Source of the DNA: an uncultured Albidovulum sp.
GTDB lineage: Bacteria; Pseudomonadota; Alphaproteobacteria; Rhodobacterales; Rhodobacteraceae
Reading direction: 5' to 3'
Length of the DNA stretch: 64,000 bases
NCBI GenBank assembly: GCA_913064775.1
Contig: CAJYAD010000018.1
Coordinates: 1 to 64,000 of the forward strand
The number at the start of each line of letters is the position of its first letter. The stretch's first letter is position 1. The translations under genes were made by a program, and so were the position numbers. Of the stretch, positions 1 to 8,256 are shown piece after piece. The notes under the pieces were generated by a model. It made no database searches and was not told where the DNA came from. It saw only the letters and a list, made by a program, of their open reading frames with translations.

Positions 1-242
1 TCGTCGTTGCTTGGCTGTGAAGCTTGATCAGCATCTCGCTCTCCCGTCCCGCGCCTCGGTCAGAACCCAGCGTGCCATGAAAAGCGCTGATCGACGAGGG
101 GCTATGTGATCATCCGGGATGGAACAGCTACCTTCGTGCAACGCGGGTCGGTCGCCAATATCGATTTGCGTGGGAAAGTGTCTGGGCCTGTGAGAATGGA
201 CCGGCGCCCTCGGAAGCGCAACGAGGCCGATATCGGGAGCCG

Positions 243-431
243 TTGCTGACCAAGCGGCGTGTCGCGGATCGTTTAACGATCAGCGATCGAACGATCGAAC
301 GTTGGATCGGGAGGGGTAAGCCGACGCGAAACATCCTAGCAGCGGTGCGTTTGAATCCTCATGACGTGAGCGATTGGCTCCGAGAAGAAGAGATCGGCGT
401 CGACCTGCCGCCGGCTTGGTGGCGTTCATGA
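243..431 (+). CDS. HTH (excisionase-like) protein, C-terminal part; start uncertain, frame open back to about 81
   Basis: Translation LLTKRRVADRLTISDRTIERWIGRGK resembles a MerR/excisionase-type HTH. Stop overlaps the next ATG (ATGA at 428-431). Confidence 0.5.
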   Translation: MLTKRRVADRLTISDRTIERWIGRGKPTRNILAAVRLNPHDVSDWLREEEIGVDLPPAWWRS

Positions 432-823
432 CCGTGCCGTCGCACCTGGCAGCGAATATGCACGGCGAGGCTGGAAGCGTCCTCGTTTCAGAACTCGAGA
501 CTCACTGGGATGTTTCCGCGCCAACGGCGCGCAAGATCATCGCCGAGGCCAGCCTCAAAGCGGTCGGGTCTGGCTGGGAGCGCTATTTTTGGCGCGACAT
601 CTGGCGGCTCGAAGGCGAGATTTTTGTGCCTCAGCACAATTGGAGCTCATATAGGGAACCCCTACTGAAGACTTCCGCTTTGCCAGAACGGGACCCAAAG
701 GGTCGGTCTAAGCGCACGCTTCGCCGCTACGTCGAAAAGGGGCAAATACCGTCCATTCGCCTCTCTGACGGCGTTGTCCGCGTTCGTGCGAACGTCTACG
801 ACATTGCCATCCACCATGTCTGA
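428..823 (+). CDS. double HTH / excisionase-like protein
   Basis: ATG at 428 overlaps the previous stop. Two HTH-like segments; shares the YREPLL motif with the preceding protein. Confidence 0.5.
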   Translation: MTVPSHLAANMHGEAGSVLVSELETHWDVSAPTARKIIAEASLKAVGSGWERYFWRDIWRLEGEIFVPQHNWSSYREPLLKTSALPERDPKGRSKRTLRRYVEKGQIPSIRLSDGVVRVRANVYDIAIHHV

Positions 824-838
824 TGCTGACATTGCGCT

Positions 839-1058
839 TTGGCCGGGATTTACCCGGTTTGGCCGCGGATTCCCCTATTTCGGGTAGGACTTACCCAACC
901 GTTCGGCGCACGACATCGCCTGTCGTCGGGCGACCGTATGGGTGAATTGACCGTCGATTGGCCAAGTTGGCCGCAGATCGCGTAACCGCCGGCCAAAATT
1001 GGGTGAACCGGGCGCCGCCGGGCGGCACTGGCCCCTTTTCCTGGAAGGAGCCAGTGCC
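839..1058. promoter_or_regulatory. inverted-repeat-dense region upstream of recombinase operon
   Basis: Perfect inverted repeats at 843-857, 882-896, 910-926, 960-972 and 1024-1058; repeated TTGGCCG motifs. Confidence 0.5.
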
Positions 1059-1157
1059 CCTCGGGACGCCCAGCCTGCGGATGCAGGGCAAAGAGATCTT
1101 TCAGGAAAACTCGACGGAATAGGGGAGCGGTTTCCATAGCCGGGCCCCAGTTCCTCT

Positions 1158-3008
1158 TTGAAGCCGGAGAAGAAAATGAACATGAGACTCATTCGAACCA
1201 TGCGCGACCTGCTCGAGAACCTGGAGGGCCTGGGCTATTCGCCCAGCACGATCAACCAGATCCGTCCCCGGATCAAGGAATGCCCCAAGATCTACAGGCA
1301 GCCACTTGAGCGTATCCCGGTAGACGCCGCGGCATTCGAAGAGCGCTGGGGCAGAGGGAGGATCGGGGCCATCGCCGACGGGTTCAACTCCCATGACCAT
1401 TTCGTCGAATGGCGCAAGCGCGTCGGAGGAGCCGTCGCCCGCGCAGCGGGGGCCAAGCCGTCAAAGGAGCTCCTGTCCGACTGGCGGGCTCTGTCCGACC
1501 TCACGAGATCGCTGGCGGGCCGCGTTCAAGATTTCGGGCCGCACCGTCAGTATGGGATCGAGGCGGTGGGTGAGATCGCGTCCGCCACGGGACTGGGGCC
1601 GCGCGATGTAACGCCCGCCTGGGTGACGCCGGCAGCGGCCCCTCTGAAAGGGGAGGCACGCCGCACGTTCAAGCGTGGCATCGCGGCGATCAACGATCTG
1701 ATCGCTCTTCGTCAGCAGCATCCCGAGATTGATGCCTTGCTACCGATCGAGATGCTTCCGCAACCCGATCGCGTGAAATCTCCGCCGAGTCCCTGGCGCC
1801 GCGGCTACCGCCCACAATCAGAGAAGCTGTGGCGGGAGTTCGATGCGTTCGTCGCCTCCAAGCGTGGAACCGACGAACTGGGTCGCCCGATCCCTGCGGG
1901 GAAATCCGAATTCAGCGTGAGGACCGAAGAAACCTACGAGAATGCGCTCAACCTTGCCACTGCCACTCTCGAGCGCTACGGGGCTCTTGACGCAGCTATG
2001 GAGCCGCTCCTGGCCGATATCTGCAATCCGGAGACGATCGCGCAGGCTGCCAATTACTATCGCACCCGCGCCTTGGACGGCGAGGTTCGCGCGGATGCAA
2101 CGACACGGCGCAACATGGTCGCGCGGCTGTCGCACATCGCAGAGTTTCACATCGGGCTCAGCAAGAAGCAGCGAAAAGCTCTGAAGAAGATCAAGGTGCA
2201 GGTCCGGAAGACCTCGCCGAAGTCCGATGCCATGTCTCCGCCGCGCCTCGAATGGATCAAGGCATTCGCCAAGAGCCCGGCTCAGCAACGCGCTGTGCAT
2301 TTCATGCCGGAGCGCCTGATGAAGGAGGCCAACCGCATTCTGGCCAACTGGGATGAGTTCAAGCGGAAAGGGCAGCACAAGGTGCGAATGCGGGCTCTCA
2401 AGCTCGGCATAGCGGCAGTCCAGAGCGCAATATTGTTTCGAGGTTCGGCTGTCCGCGCCTCCAACCTGCGCGGGCTGACGTTCCAGGGCGATGAAGCGCA
2501 ACTGATCCTCGATCCGGAGGTCGACGACGTCGAGATCTCGATCCCTGCGATCTTCGTGAAGAACCGGGTCGCTATCGAAGCCGATTTCGATCCGGATGCG
2601 CGTCCCGTCATCAACTGGTACCTGGAGCATATCAGGCCGAAGCTCATCGATGATCACCCCTACGGTCGCAAGCTCGTCGATTCAGATTTCCTGTTCCCAT
2701 CGACGCGGGCCGACCAGCCCATGGAGGAGACGACCTTCGCCCGCCATTACCGCTGCGGGGTCGAGGCGGTCGGCCTCGACATGACACTGCATCAGGCGCG
2801 GCAGGTCACCGGGTATTTCATCCTCAGCATCGATCCATCCGCCATGGCACTCGTTGCGGCGGTTCTCTGCAATTCCATCGCGGTGGCCGAGGCCCACTAC
2901 GCCTGGATGGACGGGGTCAGGGCAGGTCGAGAGGCACGCCAGCTCCTCCAGCAGGCCCGGCGTGCGGCGAAGAGGCACCGGTTGGGCACCCATGCCGACG
3001 CGGCCTGA
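1158..3008 (+). CDS. large divergent tyrosine recombinase (616 aa)
   Basis: C-terminal R (RASNLRGL), HxxR (LHQARQ) and Y (AHYAWMD) motifs in the expected order. Confidence 0.7.
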   Translation: MKPEKKMNMRLIRTMRDLLENLEGLGYSPSTINQIRPRIKECPKIYRQPLERIPVDAAAFEERWGRGRIGAIADGFNSHDHFVEWRKRVGGAVARAAGAKPSKELLSDWRALSDLTRSLAGRVQDFGPHRQYGIEAVGEIASATGLGPRDVTPAWVTPAAAPLKGEARRTFKRGIAAINDLIALRQQHPEIDALLPIEMLPQPDRVKSPPSPWRRGYRPQSEKLWREFDAFVASKRGTDELGRPIPAGKSEFSVRTEETYENALNLATATLERYGALDAAMEPLLADICNPETIAQAANYYRTRALDGEVRADATTRRNMVARLSHIAEFHIGLSKKQRKALKKIKVQVRKTSPKSDAMSPPRLEWIKAFAKSPAQQRAVHFMPERLMKEANRILANWDEFKRKGQHKVRMRALKLGIAAVQSAILFRGSAVRASNLRGLTFQGDEAQLILDPEVDDVEISIPAIFVKNRVAIEADFDPDARPVINWYLEHIRPKLIDDHPYGRKLVDSDFLFPSTRADQPMEETTFARHYRCGVEAVGLDMTLHQARQVTGYFILSIDPSAMALVAAVLCNSIAVAEAHYAWMDGVRAGREARQLLQQARRAAKRHRLGTHADAA

Positions 3009-3026
3009 CGGATGCCCCGTGCCGCG

Positions 3027-3056
3027 CCGGACCGCCCGTCAGGGTTGGCGGTCCGG
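3027..3056 (+). other. perfect 10-bp hairpin between the recombinase genes
   Basis: CCGGACCGCC-CGTCAGGGTT-GGCGGTCCGG read directly. Confidence 0.7.
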
Positions 3057-3123
3057 TTCGGCGGGCGGCGTCCGTGAGGCCAGTCACACCAGGAAAAGAT
3101 GAACATCAAAGAGGATAGCAACG

Positions 3124-4494
3124 ATGGCAAAGAAGATCAGATTCAAGAACGAGAATGTCGCTCGAGCAGCAGCCCGATCAACCAGTCGGCGCCTCGCGAA
3201 ATGGCAGGCGCATCTTGTCGAGCGAGGGGTGACGACCCCGGATGTGGAGGATTTCCGCACCTTTGGCCGCATCTCCAGTCTTGAGCGCCTTCGCGACGTC
3301 CTGGCCGACGTGGCCCCGGATCAGTGCGGACCGCTGGCGCGAGTGATCTCGGAGCTACGACGCGAAAAGAGATCGCGCGGAGCCTCGTGCGCCAAGGGAG
3401 GCGTGCGGGGCAAGGAGCGCGAACTCTCGATCTCCGAGGCCGAACTGCCGCCGGATTGGCGGGCCACACTCGCGGACATGCGGCGACGGCGTAAGGCCCT
3501 CGAGGCCGGCATGATTGATCTCGGCGACGTCGCCCCCCCCGCGCTCTCGCAGATCCGCGCCATGGAGTATGTCCTCTGTTGCATCGCGAAGGTTTGCCTC
3601 GACGCCGATCGACCCATGGATATCGACGCGGAAAGCGTGACGGCCTGGCTGGACCGCCAGGAGGCACGCAAACAGCGCGAAACCGGGCTTTCGCATCAGC
3701 TCCGCAAGCTTCGGGAATTCCTGATCTATCGCGGCGAGAAGAAGGCGCTGAGAAAGCGTCTGGCCAGTCAGGCCGCCCGATACGCCCACATCGGGCGCCA
3801 GAGACGGAAGTGCAAGCACGACTGGCTGCTCAATAATCGGACGGATATCGGCAAGGTCTGGGAGGCGGCGGAGGATCTGCTCGACAAGAGCCGCAAGGCC
3901 AAGGCCGGGACATCCCGACGCTATCTCCTTGCATTGCATGCGGCGGCCATCGCCCTGCCGATCGCCGTTCCGCTGAGGATCGGCGATCTCCATCGGCTCC
4001 AGATCGGCAAGGAAATCGTGCGCGACGCCAACGGGTGGGCGCTCGCAATCGTCACGAAGAAGACGACCAGCGAATATGAGCGCCCGGAACTCTGGCCTGA
4101 ACTCACGAAGTTTCTGGACGAACTCCTGATCATGGAGGCGCCGGGCGGGGACCTCTGGGCCGGCTACGATCGGCGGGAGGGCACGCCGTTGTTTTCACGG
4201 GATGGTGGGGTCACGGCCCTGTCGGCAGACTGGATATCGGACGTCTGGTACGAGCATGTCGGCATCGGCGAGCACATCATCCGGACTCTGTGGCACGAGG
4301 TCGCCTATGACAGCGATACCGATCGGACCTGGATGGCCCTCGCACTGTGCGGACAGAAAGGGCGCCGAACCGCGGACGAATACCGCGAGGCAGGCAAGCG
4401 CAGGCGGGCCGTACGGGCAGGTCGCGAGAGGCTGATGACCATGCGGCAAGCGGTCAGAAACGAAGCCCTGCTGAGCGGTGACGGTGGGATCTGA
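3124..4494 (+). CDS. second divergent tyrosine recombinase (456 aa)
   Basis: R (PLRIGDLHRL), HxxR (HIIRT) and Y (TADEYRE) motifs in order. Confidence 0.65.
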   Translation: MAKKIRFKNENVARAAARSTSRRLAKWQAHLVERGVTTPDVEDFRTFGRISSLERLRDVLADVAPDQCGPLARVISELRREKRSRGASCAKGGVRGKERELSISEAELPPDWRATLADMRRRRKALEAGMIDLGDVAPPALSQIRAMEYVLCCIAKVCLDADRPMDIDAESVTAWLDRQEARKQRETGLSHQLRKLREFLIYRGEKKALRKRLASQAARYAHIGRQRRKCKHDWLLNNRTDIGKVWEAAEDLLDKSRKAKAGTSRRYLLALHAAAIALPIAVPLRIGDLHRLQIGKEIVRDANGWALAIVTKKTTSEYERPELWPELTKFLDELLIMEAPGGDLWAGYDRREGTPLFSRDGGVTALSADWISDVWYEHVGIGEHIIRTLWHEVAYDSDTDRTWMALALCGQKGRRTADEYREAGKRRRAVRAGRERLMTMRQAVRNEALLSGDGGI

Positions 4495-4499
4495 CGACA

Positions 4500-4519
4500 C
4501 GCCCTCAATGGTGAGGGCG
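4500..4519 (+). other. 8-bp hairpin after second recombinase
   Basis: CGCCCTCA-ATGG-TGAGGGCG immediately after the stop; no T-tract. Confidence 0.55.
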
Positions 4520-4658
4520 CGCCGGTCAGACACCACCGTAGCCAAAAAGTCGGTGGGCTAGAGGGTGTAAGAGACTGCCGGATCAAAGAAAAATCACGAG
4601 ACAAAGGAGGAAGGAACTTCTTGAGCCGCCGATGGGTGCGGCGCATTGGAGCAACGAA

Positions 4659-5081
4659 ATGCCCCGACAAATTATCAAACTGAACCGCCATCAGAGTAAT
4701 CAGGGCGATGCGCCGCTCGCGCTCGCCCGACAATTCGCGGTGGAACACCGCGAGGCGTTGCTCAACGCCTCGGCGCTGCTTGGCGGGCAAGGCGCAGTCC
4801 GCCGCAGTGTGTGTCTGCTCAATGACCTGCGCGAGAGCCGCACACTGTCGCGCCGACTCCGCGTCGGGCTGGTCGACATGCACAGGCTGCTGTCTCTCGA
4901 TCTCGTCGACGATCTCGACACTGCGGAAGCCTGCCTCTTCGCGGAAATCCATCCGTCAGACCCGCGCGTTCATGAGCTGTGTCTACTCGCGGATCAGCTT
5001 CGCGGACTTCTCGAAGCGATCGCGCAACTCGATGCCGAGGTCCCGGACGTCGAGTCGTATCTCGCGGCGTCTGCCGCCTGA
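4659..5081 (+). CDS. hypothetical helical protein in recombinase cassette
   Basis: Same strand and spacing as the recombinases; GGAG upstream of ATG at 4659; no recognised family. Confidence 0.5.
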   Translation: MPRQIIKLNRHQSNQGDAPLALARQFAVEHREALLNASALLGGQGAVRRSVCLLNDLRESRTLSRRLRVGLVDMHRLLSLDLVDDLDTAEACLFAEIHPSDPRVHELCLLADQLRGLLEAIAQLDAEVPDVESYLAASAA

Positions 5082-5161
5082 TCGGTCAGTGCTGGCCCCG
5101 CCTGGGGCCGGTTCTTGAAGGCGGACCAACCTCGTCCGCCAAGATCTGGAGTAGATCATTC

Positions 5162-5605
5162 ATGACCAAACAAGAACATGACGAACTGTCCCTGGAGGAC
5201 CTGGTGTTTCGCCTGGTTCGCATGGGTCGTGTCGTCGCGACCGACATTCTCGCGTCGGACCTCGGCGCCAATTCCCGGCAAGGCCCTCTGCTCGAGCGCT
5301 GTCTGCGACGCCTGTCAAACGGGCAGCCGCTCGACGCGCGTGACGGGGGAGGGCTCGACGCCGTCCGCAGCATACTGCAACGGGAAGTCGACGAAGAGAC
5401 CCTCGGATCGGTGTGGGAATTCGAAGGTGCGCACGACCCGGAATTCGGTGACGTTGGGACCGTGCGTCTGGTCCGCCTCGTCACGCAGCGGGGCGAGACT
5501 CTTGCTACGCTACTGGTCGCCTTCCAGCGCTTCCTCAATGCTCGCGAGGAGCTGCTGGATCGGATGCGTGTCGACAACGTGCTCGCGACTGCGCACCGAA
5601 ACTGA
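5162..5605 (+). CDS. hypothetical protein (147 aa) in recombinase cassette
   Basis: ORF on the same strand, preceded by two hairpins (5094-5109, 5120-5140). Confidence 0.5.
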   Translation: MTKQEHDELSLEDLVFRLVRMGRVVATDILASDLGANSRQGPLLERCLRRLSNGQPLDARDGGGLDAVRSILQREVDEETLGSVWEFEGAHDPEFGDVGTVRLVRLVTQRGETLATLLVAFQRFLNAREELLDRMRVDNVLATAHRN

Positions 5606-6033
5606 TGCGCTCAGGCTGCCCCACTCGGGGCCGCCACATTCTCCGCATCGCCGTTTGGCAGTTATGGTTCTGTCGAGGTCGCGGTTGCGAAAGAGTGACT
5701 GACCATCGTGTGATCTCCACGGTCCAGGGATCAGGGCCAGTTGGCCCATACGTCTGCTTTGTCCGTCGGAAATCTGTTGCGCGACAGGAAATCTTCAGGA
5801 AGTCACTACAGGAGTTCATGATGATGTTGCGTATCGAGAGGGATCTGCTCGAAGTTTAGCGCGTTTCCCAACCCGATGGTGGCGTCGTGCTGCGGTTTTA
5901 CCCCGCTCTGCCGCCTTTCAAGTATCATGTATCGTCAGAAAAGGCCGAGCTATCGAAGTGCGCGCCCGGATATGGCAATTGTCAGATCGGATGGGAGGGT
6001 GATCGCCAGATTCGCTGGAAATGGCGATCACTG

Positions 6034-6491
6034 AACCCGAGGTTAACTATGCAGGTTCCTGTGCTGCCCTCGCGCGCTCGCTCAGGGCGGCGCGGATTTC
6101 GCTGCCGTGATTGACGGCGTATTGTAGGGCCTCTTCCATACGGCGAGGGTGCTCATCCGTGGAATGTGCGACAAGCGCTTCGGGCAAAATGGAATAGCCG
6201 TCGGGACCGTCAGCGAACTCCATCAGAACCTTGAAGCTTCCCACCAAACTGGGAATCTCGAGCACGGCGTTTCCGAACATCGAGTGCGCATCAACGAGCG
6301 TGAATTCGGCATGATGAATTTTGTCGATGGTAAACGGGTTTTCAACAGTTTTGGGCATGAGGTCTCCTGAATTTTTAATTGTCCTGAGCACTGTTGCTCG
6401 TCTCGTAGATGGGTCGAATTTCTCCGACGGAGAAATCGTTCGGCAGATTGTTTGGAATATTTTGTGGATTGGTAAGGTTCTGGGCGTTGAG
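6034..6491. repeat. 458-bp direct repeat, copy 1
   Basis: Matches 6696-7153 with one visible mismatch (6486 G vs 7148 A). Confidence 0.95.
6047..6358 (-). CDS. unknown 103-aa protein, copy 1
   Basis: MPKTVENPFTIDKIHHAEF...; AGGAG upstream; identical to copy 2. Confidence 0.6.
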   Translation of the reverse strand: MPKTVENPFTIDKIHHAEFTLVDAHSMFGNAVLEIPSLVGSFKVLMEFADGPDGYSILPEALVAHSTDEHPRRMEEALQYAVNHGSEIRAALSERARAAQEPA

Positions 6492-6686
6492 TGAGAGGTC
6501 AAAATCACCGCAGGTTCTCACTACCCGTTCAACTCTGTTCCAGCCGGCGCCCACACCGCCTGCCAAAATCAGGGGAATCGCATTTGGAACTACTGAGCAT
6601 CGTCCATGAAAAATGTCGTCAAATTCGACTCTCAGAACGACGAGAGATGCCGCGTGGATCGCTGAACGTTCACCATCCGAGTTCAC
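6375..6686 (-). CDS. unknown protein with variant N-terminus and duplicated C-terminus
   Basis: C-terminal NAQNLTNPQNIPNNLPNDFSVGEIRPIYETSNSAQDN is identical to the 7037-7411 ORF; the N-terminus is different and may be a fusion or remnant. Confidence 0.35.
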   Translation of the reverse strand: MNSDGERSAIHAASLVVLRVEFDDIFHGRCSVVPNAIPLILAGGVGAGWNRVERVVRTCGDFDLSLNAQNLTNPQNIPNNLPNDFSVGEIRPIYETSNSAQDN

Positions 6687-6695
6687 AGAATTCCA

Positions 6696-7153
6696 AACCC
6701 GAGGTTAACTATGCAGGTTCCTGTGCTGCCCTCGCGCGCTCGCTCAGGGCGGCGCGGATTTCGCTGCCGTGATTGACGGCGTATTGTAGGGCCTCTTCCA
6801 TACGGCGAGGGTGCTCATCCGTGGAATGTGCGACAAGCGCTTCGGGCAAAATGGAATAGCCGTCGGGACCGTCAGCGAACTCCATCAGAACCTTGAAGCT
6901 TCCCACCAAACTGGGAATCTCGAGCACGGCGTTTCCGAACATCGAGTGCGCATCAACGAGCGTGAATTCGGCATGATGAATTTTGTCGATGGTAAACGGG
7001 TTTTCAACAGTTTTGGGCATGAGGTCTCCTGAATTTTTAATTGTCCTGAGCACTGTTGCTCGTCTCGTAGATGGGTCGAATTTCTCCGACGGAGAAATCG
7101 TTCGGCAGATTGTTTGGAATATTTTGTGGATTGGTAAGGTTCTGGGCATTGAG
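6696..7153. repeat. 458-bp direct repeat, copy 2
   Basis: See copy 1; offset is exactly 662 bp. Confidence 0.95.
6709..7020 (-). CDS. unknown 103-aa protein, copy 2
   Basis: Same sequence as copy 1; 16 nt after the upstream ORF. Confidence 0.6.
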   Translation of the reverse strand: MPKTVENPFTIDKIHHAEFTLVDAHSMFGNAVLEIPSLVGSFKVLMEFADGPDGYSILPEALVAHSTDEHPRRMEEALQYAVNHGSEIRAALSERARAAQEPA

Positions 7154-7411
7154 AAAAACCGTGTGCGCGGCCAGATACAAGTTGGTCAATATGTCCCAGC
7201 GCCAGACCAGCGGACCGTCTCTGTGGAGGATGATCTCGCCCTTTTCCCGATCGAATCTTCGTCCTGTCATAAGAAGATTGGCATCACGCAGGGAGTAGTT
7301 TTGGAAAGAGATATCGTCGACATTCAAGGCGAGCCGCTTGAAGGTGTCGAGGTCATTGTAGAGGAACGCGTGTTCGGCGGACAACAGAAGGTCCACACAT
7401 AGAAAGTCCAT
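7037..7411 (-). CDS. unknown 124-aa protein
   Basis: GAGGA upstream of the ATG; in apparent operon with the DUF2384-like gene upstream and the 103-aa gene downstream. Confidence 0.5.
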   Translation of the reverse strand: MDFLCVDLLLSAEHAFLYNDLDTFKRLALNVDDISFQNYSLRDANLLMTGRRFDREKGEIILHRDGPLVWRWDILTNLYLAAHTVFLNAQNLTNPQNIPNNLPNDFSVGEIRPIYETSNSAQDN

Positions 7412-7489
7412 TGCAACCCATTCCTCGTAACTACCTGTGGGTTGATAGGCTTCAATATGGACTCTGGGCGAAGGGGGGCGGTGTTTCTT

Positions 7490-7699
7490 TCAGGAATGGA
7501 TGCCAGCGTCCACCGCATCAAGATACTCGAGGATGTCCCCCGCGCGGCCCTGCGCCGCCAATTCTGCCACCGTCTTGTCGGAAAACCCCGGCAGGGGCTC
7601 GGAGCGATACCAGGCCAGGGCCTCGTTCAAGGTGCCGAACCGCGGTAGGACACGTCGAAGGATTACCTTCATCTGCTCATCGCCTGGTATGTCGGGCAT
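7490..7699 (-). CDS. MbcA/ParS/Xre-type antitoxin toxin-binding domain (DUF2384-like)
   Basis: FGTLNEALAWYRSEPLPGFSDKTVAELAAQGRAGDILEYLDAVDAG pattern; AGGAG upstream of ATG at 7699. Confidence 0.6.
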   Translation of the reverse strand: MPDIPGDEQMKVILRRVLPRFGTLNEALAWYRSEPLPGFSDKTVAELAAQGRAGDILEYLDAVDAGIHS

Positions 7700-7914
7700 G
7701 TGATGTGTCTCCTGCGAATGGCCCGATGTTCCGGGCGGCTGACGTGCATCCGTTTGGCGAGCGCGGTAATCTGGTCTGTCGGGCGACCCCGCCGAAAATC
7801 TGTAACGCCCCAATTGCCTCGAAATCCAACAGCGAAGCCGCGTGCGGGCCCCCGCCTGATTATCTGGCACCGAGAGCGGAGATGCCAAGGCAGGACGATT
7901 GACGGCTCTGGCGT

Positions 7915-8169
7915 CTAACTCCAGAGCTTTGCGAACTCTCGTTCCGCTGTTGCAGCCCTTTGATCCAATATCTGGGCGACTGTCTCGACGCGGACGAGTT
8001 TGCGGGACTTCTGCTTTCCGTCAGGGGTAAAATAGGGAAGCCGAATATCCCCAGCGTCGACTTTCTCTTTCATCGTCTTCTCGGAATGCCCCCAGAAGCT
8101 TCCAGCTTCCTCAAGAGAGATATAGGGCCTGTAGTTGAAGTGTCTCATGAGAAGATCCAAGGTATCCAT
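7915..8169 (-). CDS. PrtN-like / excisionase-like small DNA-binding protein
   Basis: LLMRHFNYRPYISLEEAGSFWGHSEKTMKEKVDAGDIRLPYF...QKSRKLVRVE resembles PrtN; GGAG upstream of ATG at 8169. Confidence 0.55.
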   Translation of the reverse strand: MDTLDLLMRHFNYRPYISLEEAGSFWGHSEKTMKEKVDAGDIRLPYFTPDGKQKSRKLVRVETVAQILDQRAATAEREFAKLWS

Positions 8170-8256
8170 GCGAGCCTCCGTGATTGGACGCTCCGGAAGT
8201 GGGTTCATCGTCGGCGGCGCGAAAATAGACGGTACCCGAAGTGCATATTCTCTCCG

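Noticed and set aside
1818-2657. 279-aa minus-strand ORF inside the first recombinase
   Set aside because: Antisense shadow of a gene with conserved recombinase motifs.
7037-7699. In-frame continuation across the TGA at 7490-7492 (possible readthrough or selenoprotein fusion)
   Set aside because: The upstream protein ends at the typical C-terminus of DUF2384-type domains, and the downstream ORF has its own GAGGA-ATG; no SECIS-like element was identified.
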